DNA of 40,951 nt from Cytobacillus sp. S13-E01 (GTDB taxonomy: Bacteria; Bacillota; Bacilli; Bacillales; Bacillaceae_L), in assembly GCF_029193815.1 (NCBI RefSeq), contig NZ_JARFVC010000036.1:1-40951 (forward strand), read 5' to 3'. The position numbers and the translations under genes were made by a program. Positions within the stretch are counted from its first letter, which is position 1; the number at the start of each line of letters is the position of its first letter. Shown here one piece after another: positions 26,441-33,082 of this stretch. The notes beneath the pieces were generated by a model. The model made no database searches, was not told the DNA's origin, and saw only the letters and a program-made list of their open reading frames with translations.

Positions 26441-27049
26441 ATGGATACATTTATTTCAATTGTTAGTGCAATTCTTTTAGTTCTAGCGGCATTCGATGTG
26501 ATAAGACGTAAAAAGGAAAATGATCAGCTGCGATCAATGATCACAGACTCTATTTCAACTAGTAGTGAAATTAAAAAAACATTAGCGATGGGATTGTTTT
26601 ATCGGTTTAGAAAAGAATCAAGTGACATTTCAAGTCAAAATTTATCATCTCTTTTTATAAAACAAAGTTCCACCGAATTTGAGAACTTTGTTGGGAATGT
26701 TTTGGAAGGGTACTATGGAGGGATTGTATATTTAAGCCCCCCATCTGACTACGGAGTTAACATTGAACATGAACGAGAAGATGGTTTATTTCTAGGACAA
26801 GTAAAATGCTTAGAAAAAGACCTTGGCTTTGAATCAATAGCTATTCTTCATTCCCAAATCCTTAAAAAAAAAGCAAAAGGTGGTTACATTGTCACAACTG
26901 GAGATTTTACAAATCTTGCAAGATCATATGCAGAAGATTTAAATATCGAATTAATCCAAGGAACACAACTTGTGAAATATTGGATCCGTGGCCTTGAGGA
27001 TAAAAATGTAAAAATAAACACAATAAAATCAACACCTGAATTAGTTTAA
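26441..27049 (+). CDS. Membrane-anchored Mrr-like restriction endonuclease fold protein
   Basis: This 202-residue protein begins with one membrane helix (about residues 4-20, ISIVSAILLVLAAFDVI) and a charged linker. An Mrr_cat-like domain follows at about residues 80-190: FENFVGNVLEGYYGG, SDYGVNIEHE, LGQVKCLEKD and the late GGYIVTTGDFTNLARSYAEDL. The QVK motif is intact. At the place where active Mrr-like enzymes have aspartate (GVD), this protein has asparagine (GVN), which may remove activity. AAAGGAG precedes the ATG. No methyltransferase is nearby. A defence role is possible, but a non-catalytic DNA-binding role is equally open. Confidence 0.75.
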   Translation: MDTFISIVSAILLVLAAFDVIRRKKENDQLRSMITDSISTSSEIKKTLAMGLFYRFRKESSDISSQNLSSLFIKQSSTEFENFVGNVLEGYYGGIVYLSPPSDYGVNIEHEREDGLFLGQVKCLEKDLGFESIAILHSQILKKKAKGGYIVTTGDFTNLARSYAEDLNIELIQGTQLVKYWIRGLEDKNVKINTIKSTPELV

Positions 27050-27055
27050 TTAAAC

Positions 27056-27206
27056 AAGAAAAGCGCAAGGCGCGCCCGCCTATCGGCGACAAGCATAAGA
27101 CAAGCCCTGACTGAAGGCGTTTTTTGCCTTCGGAAAGGGATTGGCTTATGACCTCAGGTCCGATGGCGCCCGGAGCTAGACACTAAAACTAAGCACAAAA
27201 TTTTAT
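27056..27206 (+). repeat. Modular nested-hairpin repeat, copy 6
   Basis: Complete copy with head AAGCGCAAGGCGCGCCCGCC, CATAAG stem, GAAGGCGTTTTTTGCCTTC inner hairpin, GGCGCCCGGAGCTAGAC end and a shortened type A tail that stops at ATTTTAT, where it meets a broken GNAT gene. Confidence 0.92.
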
Positions 27207-27284
27207 CAGTTTAGGGGAAGGATCAGCCAGTATCAATAAACCAATAGGAGGTTCCTCATTAACATTCAATTCTCTAATTTGCAT
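27189..27284 (-). pseudogene. 5' fragment of a GNAT-like acetyltransferase gene
   Basis: A good ribosome site (AAGGAG, eight bases upstream) and ATG begin a frame whose first 27 or so residues (MQIRELNVNEEPPI, LLILADPSPKLI) look like the N-terminus of a GNAT acetyltransferase. The frame then runs into the tail of the adjacent repeat and stops there after 31 codons. No continuation is found on the other side of the repeat, so the 3' part has been lost. Confidence 0.5.
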
Positions 27285-27393
27285 TGTTTCTACTCCTTAC
27301 TTGGTGTCGTCCCCTAACTTTAATGTAATTGGGGATAGGCTCTACAGCCTTCCATTGAAGGTCTTTGTAGTCACGTTCATGTGAATTTTCAAT

Positions 27394-28221
27394 TTAAAGC
27401 ATCCATCTAAACCATCTTCCAAGTCCATCAGTTTCAGCTAATATTTCATTATGCTCAATACTGTTAATAAAGTAGTCAAGGTGAAGGTCTCTATCCCAAA
27501 TATTGTTATAGATATGAAAGACATCCCTTTTAATCGCAATATTCTTAACATTATCTAATAATTTATGTTTTTCATCTTCTGAAATTTGATTAGCAACATG
27601 AGTATGGAATATACATATAATCGAATCGGTTGGAATTTGCTCGATAATACGGGGGAGTAATTCTAGACCATCCCCTTCAATTAAATTGAGTTCATCTTTA
27701 TTATTCATAACACACCCAAAAGCCTGTTCGAATAATGCCCTTCTCTCTTTATGTTCTGGCCAGATTAAAGAATTTAACCACAAGGAGTCTTCGATGTTGG
27801 ATAGATCATTGATGTGCAAATCTAACCCATATCTGTTAAAAACGGGGGGGATTTTTTTAGAAAACGTTGGTAAGTTTTCTCCTTTAATTTCTGATTTAAT
27901 GTAAACATTTGACTCCATTTTCCCATATACTTCATCCGAATAATACGAATAAGAGTATTTATCCCATAAAAGTTGAAATCCTGCACTGGTTCCTATTTCT
28001 ATCAACGCTAACGGCTTTTTTACTTTGTTATAAACATAGGAGAAACTTGGATAGAGGTATCCACAACGTCTAATCTCATTTGTCTGTACCATTTTTTCTT
28101 TTAAAATAGATATGATTTGATCTTTATATTTTGAACAAAAATCCCTAAAATGCGGAAAAGATTCTTTGGGTACTTTTGGTTGCTCAACTATACTTTGATA
28201 ATTTAAGTGTTGACATACCAT
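27394..28221 (-). CDS. DUF2332 family protein, apparently 5'-truncated
   Basis: The 275-residue frame corresponds to the main part of DUF2332 proteins: RCGYLYPSFSYVY, the ALIEIGTSAGFQLLWDKYSYSY signature and IICIFHTHVANQIS near the end. The GTSAGF segment recalls an S-adenosylmethionine-type glycine loop, but the activity of the family is not established. Family members usually carry about 80 more residues before the YYPSIV-like region, here LNYQSIVE. Instead, the gene begins MVCQH inside the end of an unrelated 74-codon frame, overlapping it by 19 bases. The most likely explanation is a recombination that removed the 5' end. Confidence 0.7.
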   Translation of the reverse strand: MVCQHLNYQSIVEQPKVPKESFPHFRDFCSKYKDQIISILKEKMVQTNEIRRCGYLYPSFSYVYNKVKKPLALIEIGTSAGFQLLWDKYSYSYYSDEVYGKMESNVYIKSEIKGENLPTFSKKIPPVFNRYGLDLHINDLSNIEDSLWLNSLIWPEHKERRALFEQAFGCVMNNKDELNLIEGDGLELLPRIIEQIPTDSIICIFHTHVANQISEDEKHKLLDNVKNIAIKRDVFHIYNNIWDRDLHLDYFINSIEHNEILAETDGLGRWFRWML

Positions 28222-28427
28222 TCTTCAAACTCAATTTGCATATCCAATAATTCATTTATATAAAATGGAGTAATTCTTAAATAATCGGTAGTTGATTTAG
28301 AACTAATTATCTCATCTAACATACTCTTTAAATCTGTAATCGTTGGGTAATATCTATATTTTCCGTTATAGTAAACAGTGTTATTGTATACTATCTCGTT
28401 AATCATTCCACTTTTTTTCTCTATCAT
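28203..28427 (-). CDS. Short hypothetical protein overlapping the DUF2332 gene
   Basis: A 74-residue frame with an AAGGT-like site upstream. The product is tyrosine- and isoleucine-rich without a signal peptide or membrane helix (ITDLKSMLDEI, TPFYINELLDMQIEFEEWY). I do not recognise the family. It could be a small immunity-type protein, or the N-terminal remnant of a larger gene whose end was replaced by the DUF2332 fragment. Confidence 0.4.
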   Translation of the reverse strand: MIEKKSGMINEIVYNNTVYYNGKYRYYPTITDLKSMLDEIISSKSTTDYLRITPFYINELLDMQIEFEEWYVNT

Positions 28428-28523
28428 TTTATTTTACCTTCGTCCACTTAACTACAATATATTTCATCGCTTCCTCTTCCACTAATTACCCCGTTTATTC
28501 AATAAGAAAAATGGCATCCCTAT

Positions 28524-28700
28524 TTAGGAGCAAAATATATTCGCTTCTTTTTTTATTTCCTCAGTTAGTTGTGGTTCCTCGTATTCTACGAGTGATTCTA
28601 CAGATGACTCAGAGCTATTTGCTAATGTAGCTGTAGGTAAATATTGAACAAACAAAAGAGAAATGACCAATATTGAAATCCACTTTTTTAACTTCTTCAA
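28524..28700 (-). CDS. Small secreted peptide, 58 residues
   Basis: A frame starting at TTG has AGGAGGG eight to nine bases upstream. It encodes a typical Sec signal (KKLKKW, then ISILVISLLFVQYL and TATLA), followed by an acidic, serine-rich segment of about 30 residues (NSSESSVESLVEYEEPQ) and an end with a single cysteine (NIFCS). The complete signal and strong ribosome site argue for a real gene or the 5' remnant of a larger secreted protein. Function is unknown; a peptide pheromone or bacteriocin-like role is possible but not supported further. Confidence 0.55.
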   Translation of the reverse strand: MKKLKKWISILVISLLFVQYLPTATLANSSESSVESLVEYEEPQLTEEIKKEANIFCS

Positions 28701-29049
28701 ATTAAGTATTCCCTCCTAAAAGTATAAATTTTATTTCTTTGTACAAAACAAAAACTTAGCCTCCTTTTTGAATTAAATTACATGCATTTATTATCTGTTA
28801 TATATTTTGAAAATTCTAACTTTTTAGACAAAAAACGTTTTTTTGGGGTCAATATTCCCTAAATTAAAGTAATCAAGTGGGAGCATTCCTTTTCAGCACA
28901 ATCCCCCGTCAAAGGATATCAATAGAGATTTCACACTAAGTTCGATTTCCGATAATAGGGAGTTACCTCCCTTTCTATTCATATAAGGTGTTTCACTTAA
29001 AAGCTGGATAATTCTTACCCTTTTATACTTGTAGGAGCAAACTGTTAAT
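28701..29049. other. Gene-free AT-rich interval
   Basis: I see no credible ORF, RNA gene or repeat of the main family. It carries the promoter region of the small secreted peptide and decayed sequence adjoining a transposase remnant. Confidence 0.5.
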
Positions 29050-29170
29050 CAAATCCTTCAATTTCTCCTTCTCTGCGTTTGTTATAGGCAATAATTAAAT
29101 GTGCATCCATTTGAAGAAGTTGTTGATAAATAGGTGTGTAATCATAACCTTCATCCATCGTTCCATACTT
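29045..29170 (-). pseudogene. Transposase remnant
   Basis: On the minus strand a short frame reads TMDEGYDYTPIYQQ, then AHLIIAYNKRREGE and EGFD, matching the pattern found in DDE transposases around the second catalytic aspartate. There is no start and the rest of the gene is missing, so this is a fossil of an insertion sequence. Confidence 0.65.
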
Positions 29171-29357
29171 AACTTATATAGGAAGTTAAAAATAGAATTT
29201 TCGAATAATTATTCTCTTCTCTCTTAAATAATAAAGCCCTCATATGAATGAGAGCCTCAAAATGATTTATTATTTTCCGATAAATATCATTAAAATTTCT
29301 TCCGGAGTTCCAGTGAATAGTATCTCCACCATCATTGTCTTTAAATTCTATCTTCAA
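29169..29357 (-). CDS. Short hypothetical protein ending at a transposase remnant
   Basis: A frame of about 62 residues starts at a TTG preceded by GGAGG (an ATG five codons upstream is also open, at 29372). The product reads KIEFKDNDGGDTIHWNSG, then FNDIYRKIINHFEALIHMR. No family is recognised. The last residues (TSYIS) coincide with the beginning of the transposase fragment, so the natural 3' end may have been cut by the insertion. Confidence 0.4.
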   Translation of the reverse strand: MKIEFKDNDGGDTIHWNSGRNFNDIYRKIINHFEALIHMRALLFKREENNYSKILFLTSYIS

Positions 29358-29372
29358 AATATCAACCTCCAA

Positions 29373-30120
29373 AAACTAATTAATAATTTAGGATAAATGT
29401 GGTCAAAAAATAGTTAGATGTGAGAAAGATTATATCTGATTCCTGCGAGTGCTTTGTTTTATGGTTTAAAAGTCAACTGAGCAAAGATAGCAACTCCATT
29501 ATTCTCTTTCCTTCATGAGAACGTAGTGTAATAGTACCGTCATTCCCTAGAGTTCAGGTTCAAAATAGGATCTGCCTAGCCTTTACCAGAGTGATGTTGC
29601 CATCCTCAATTTAAACTAAGAACAATTCGCACAACTATCCTGACCCTTATATTTAGTATGGTTTTGGACCGTAATTAACGTTAATAAAGCTACAAATACA
29701 GCCTATTTCCTATCTTTGTTTACTAGTTATATATAGTTATTAATTATAGTTTCCAACTTAAACAACGATAGGACTTTACTTGGAGGGGTGGGTATGATAG
29801 ACTGATCCGCCACTGAAACACTTGCTTCAGCCTTTCAAGACCAATCATGCCCACAGAGGCTCCAAGCCAAGTCCTTAAACGGCTTATCTATGGTTACATG
29901 TAAATAATGATAAGGGGTGCACCATATCAATGTTTTTGAACAGATACTACATATAACTGACCTTCAACAAGAAGGGGCACTAACCCTGCTTTGATCAGTA
30001 CCCGTTCGTATGAAAGAATCACAACCCGTTTGCAGACCTTCCTATTTTTTTAAAAAAGGATATAAGCCTCTTACATCATGGGAATAAAAGTTAATAATAA
30101 TTTTCATTAAGGAGGCCTTT
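29373..30120. other. Decayed accessory DNA before the integrase pseudogene
   Basis: No intact ORF. Around 29600-29660 the minus strand has a cysteine-containing fragment (KYKGQDSCANC) that resembles transposase sequence with interrupting stops. Between about 29765 and 30045 there is a GC-richer tract containing GGAGGGGTGGGTATGATAG and several short self-complementary segments, which looks like the non-coding part of a mobile element. I could not assign it. Confidence 0.4.
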
Positions 30121-31285
30121 ATGAGAGGATCAATTGTAAAAAGAGGAAAAACCTATACATATATCGTTGATACTGGTAGAGACCAGGTTACAGGTAAAAG
30201 AAAACAAAAGACAAAAGGTGGTTTTCATAAGAAAAAGGATGCCCAATCAGCATTAAGTAAAATTTTATCAGAAATAAATGAAGACTCTTTTATCGAACCA
30301 AGTCGTGAGATATTTTCATATTTCATTGTGAATTGGATGGAGAACCATTATAAACGGAGAGTTAAAGAAACTACCTTTTCAAGTAGAAAATACTTAATTG
30401 AAAAACATTTAATCAAAGAAAATACATTTTCTTCTGTTCCTCTGTTACACATTACAACCAAACATATTGATAACTTTTATAATGTTAAATTAGAGGAAGG
30501 CTACAGCAAAAGTACAGTTAGAAAAATTCACCAAATCCTTAACCTTGCACTAAACCAAGCAGTAAAATGGAACAAAATTAAATTTAATCCGGTTCAAAAT
30601 ACCGATCCACCTAGTGACACTAATAAAGAAATATTGATTTGGTCATTTGAAGAAATAAGGTTATTTCTTAAGAGCTGTTCAGAAGAAAGGCTATATATTG
30701 CTTTTCTTTTAGCAATATATACGGGAATGAGGAAAGGAGGAAAGGAGAAATTCTTGGGTTAAAGTGGTCTGATATAAATTTTTCTAATAGGACAATCAGA
30801 GTTGAGAGAACTCTGTCACATATTCCTAAATCAGGATATCAATTAACAAGTGTAAAAACAAAAAATTCTATGAGACAAATTCCTATTTCTGATACTATCG
30901 TTAACGAATTAAAGAAACTCAATGCTGCTCAAGAAACAGTTAAGAAACGATTTGGTCTTCTTTACCAAGACAGTAACTTAGTCGTTTGTACTTAAACAGG
31001 AACCTTCCAGGATCCAAAAAATTTGATGAGAGTTATGAAAAGGGCTATAAAAAACGCTGGGGTATCGGCTATTAGATTTCATGATTTAAGACATTATGTT
31101 GAGCTCTCCATAACCGACACACTCACGCTTCTATTCTTCTATCAGAGGGTGTAGATATAGTAAAAGTTTCTTCAAGGTTAGGACATTCAACTCCAAAGGT
31201 AACCCTTGAATTTTACGCTCACTTAATACCGAATAAAGATAATGATGTGGCAGATATTTTTCACAATGCACTAAATCATGTTTAG
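30121..31285 (+). pseudogene. Phage-type tyrosine integrase, degenerate
   Basis: The intact gene would encode about 375 residues: an N-terminal AP2-like arm-binding part (RGSIVKRGKTYTYIVDTGRD), a SAM-like core-binding domain and a catalytic domain with R in TGMR, HDLRH, LGHS and the final tyrosine in TLEFYAHL. Three lesions break it: an 8-bp tandem duplication (AGGAAAGG twice, 30730-30745) that shifts the frame and stops at 30762; an in-frame TAA at 30993; and 26 extra bases at 31095-31120 directly after HDLRH. A strong ribosome site (AAGGAGG) remains. It points away from a tRNA-Val gene 105 bases downstream, as in integrated islands. Confidence 0.9.
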
Positions 31286-31339
31286 AATGTTAGCAAATGC
31301 ATTTTAATTAACTACATTGTACATATGCCTTTATACAAT

Positions 31340-31385
31340 AAAAAAACCAGAATCCCTATTAAATTAAGGTTTCCGGCTCTTATTT
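31340..31385 (-). terminator. Weak terminator downstream of tRNA-Val
   Basis: On the minus strand CCGGAAACC and GGGATTCTGG form an imperfect stem followed by a run of seven T residues. Confidence 0.5.
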
Positions 31386-31390
31386 TCTGA

Positions 31391-31462
31391 TGACCTGTGA
31401 GGGACTTGAACCCACGACCCCTTCCCTGTCAAGGAAGTGCTCTCCCACTGAGCTAACAAGTC
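31391..31462 (-). tRNA. tRNA-Val (anticodon GAC)
   Basis: The cloverleaf is clear: acceptor GACTTGT/ACAGGTC, D arm GCTC/GAGC, anticodon arm CTTCC-TTGACAG-GGAAG with anticodon GAC, and a T arm with TTCAAGT loop. Two features are odd: the T stem has a T-T mismatch (GTGGG against CCCTC), and the bases after the discriminator are TCA instead of an encoded CCA. The 3' end faces the integrase pseudogene, so this may be an attachment site. It is isolated from other tRNA or rRNA genes. Confidence 0.85.
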
Positions 31463-31659
31463 TATATGAAAATTGAAAATACATTGCTTGTATAATAGAA
31501 TTATAGCCTCTCTTATTTGAATTGTCAAAGGGAATGTTTCTCGAAAAATCTTCTAAAAGTATTGATCGATTACTTGCTATGGCAAGAACTGCAGTAAATA
31601 TTATTCGACAATTGCTTGAATAGAATCTGAGAAAAACAAGATAAAAAAGCTTAAATAAA

Positions 31660-31905
31660 CATAAGAAAAGCGCAGGGCGCCCGCCTTTCGGTGCGTCGAT
31701 TAAAACCCGCCACGTCCCGTGGCGAACATCAACATCAGCACATCCTGTGCAAGTCATGCATAAGACGGTTTATTCAAGAAGGTGATTTTTCCTTCTTAAA
31801 GGAAATGGCTTATGACCTCAGGTCCGATGTCGCCTGGAGCTAGAAGTAGATAGACAAAGACACGAAGTTATACACAACCTTACAATTTTATAAATTCCTA
31901 AACAA
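31660..31905 (+). repeat. Modular repeat, copy 7, with alternative interior and type B tail
   Basis: The head is standard, but the interior carries a second module, GCGTCGATTAAAACCCGCCA onward, with hairpins CGCCAC/GTGGCG and GCACA/TGTGC, placed before the CATAAGACG...CTTATGACC stem. The end is CGCCTGGAGCTAGA, and the tail is type B (GTAGATAGACAAAGACACG), shared with copy 4. Confidence 0.9.
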
Positions 31906-31941
31906 TAAAAATGACAGAGAATTTACCTCTCTGTCATTTTT
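31906..31941 (-). terminator. Terminator of the Rpn-family gene
   Basis: AAAATGACAGAGA and TCTCTGTCATTTT form a 13-bp stem. The same sequence with small changes terminates the TRAP operon at 33036. Confidence 0.85.
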
Positions 31942-31990
31942 CGTGCAAATTTTTTACAATTTACATCTTTAAAGCTATGGTGTAGTTGTG

Positions 31991-32932
31991 TTATTCCACC
32001 AACTTTTCCAATTCTTCAATTGGAAGCTTTACATATTTTGACACTAGTTCAACCGGCATACCGTCTTTCAATAGTTCAAGCGCAACAAGTCTTTGTCCTT
32101 CCTCTCTTCCTTCTTCTCTTTCCAATTTTTTTACTTCACCCCAGGTGGGTGGTGGATTTTTTCGATCTAGATACATCATTTCCATTTCCTCCTCTGAAAT
32201 AATAATTTCATTTCGTAGCTTTTGTGTTAACTCGATTGGAATTTGTAATAAGTAATCAATGAAGTATATTAATGCTGACAAATATATGTGGCGTTCTTCT
32301 TTGGGATAATCGTTTTTTTGTAATAGTAGACGAATAAGTTTGCTTTTGAAGCGATAGCGTTTCTCGGCATCCTTCTTTGCCTCATTTGCATATCTTCCAG
32401 CTAGCACAGCAATAGCAAACGGATTATTTGAATTGGTAAGCCCTGCTTCATCTTGATCATTAAATTTGTAAATATTATATTCATAAGTTAACGCTGTTCC
32501 ATAAGATGAGCGTTGATATACGCTCGGTCTAAACTGATTGGAGGCATCCGTAAAAAGTGCGATGGCCACAATATCTCTATCGTAGATGTCAAATATACGA
32601 TAGTAATAACGAAACATTCTTTTTGAAAAATTCGGATCAGGGTCTCCTTGCACTTCAATGTGAATCAACATCCACTTTTCCTCGCCACTCTTAAGAAAAA
32701 CTTTCACGAATTGATCGGCAATTTGTTTACCTTTCTTTTCTTGAATAATCTCCTGAAAAAGCTCCTGCTGCAAAAACTCTGGTTCCTTTAAAAAATCAAT
32801 CCCTTCAAACAAATCAGGAGCAAAAAACAGGACAAACTCCTCAAACAACTCATAAATCAGCTTTTTCCAAAGACCGTCATAATCGACCGCATCATATTCT
32901 CGAGGCCTTTCTAACACATAGTTCTTTACCAT
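31991..32932 (-). CDS. Rpn-family PD-(D/E)XK nuclease
   Basis: The 313-residue product belongs to the Rpn (recombination-promoting nuclease, also annotated putative transposase, PF12784-like/DUF4351) group. The PD-(D/E)XK core is visible at about residues 70-115: the aspartate in KQIADQFVKVFL and the E-x-Q motif in IHIEVQGD, followed by FSKRMFRYYYRIFD. A helical middle part and a charged C-terminus with REEGREEG, VALELLKDG and VSKYVKLP close the protein, as in other Bacillus members. The ribosome site is weak. Such genes are scattered and often horizontally acquired. Activity in cells is unknown. Confidence 0.85.
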   Translation of the reverse strand: MVKNYVLERPREYDAVDYDGLWKKLIYELFEEFVLFFAPDLFEGIDFLKEPEFLQQELFQEIIQEKKGKQIADQFVKVFLKSGEEKWMLIHIEVQGDPDPNFSKRMFRYYYRIFDIYDRDIVAIALFTDASNQFRPSVYQRSSYGTALTYEYNIYKFNDQDEAGLTNSNNPFAIAVLAGRYANEAKKDAEKRYRFKSKLIRLLLQKNDYPKEERHIYLSALIYFIDYLLQIPIELTQKLRNEIIISEEEMEMMYLDRKNPPPTWGEVKKLEREEGREEGQRLVALELLKDGMPVELVSKYVKLPIEELEKLVE

Positions 32933-33035
32933 TAGCTTACCACATTATATTTCAGTTTTATACATTAATAATACCACAAATAAAACATATGTTCGATATT
33001 ATATTTTTTACAATTGTATTTCATTTATAGAAAAC

Positions 33036-33072
33036 AAAAAAATGACAGGGAATTTAAATCCCTATCATTTTT
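33036..33072 (-). terminator. Terminator of the TAXI-TRAP operon
   Basis: AAAATGACAGGG and CCCTATCATTTT form a stem with one mismatch and a T-run, ten bases after the stop of the fused permease. It is nearly the same sequence as the terminator at 31906. Confidence 0.88.
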
Positions 33073-33082
33073 CGTGTACTTT

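Noticed and set aside
29765-30045. GC-richer structured tract before the integrase pseudogene as a regulatory RNA
   Set aside because: It matches no riboswitch class that I recognise and has no intact downstream gene; it is more likely mobile-element debris.
27300-31390. Second attachment site matching the tRNA-Val 3' end
   Set aside because: No convincing copy of GGACTTGAACCC-type sequence was found in the island segment by eye.
31380-31757. 125-codon frame on the minus strand
   Set aside because: It runs through the tRNA-Val gene and repeat copy 7 and has no family features.
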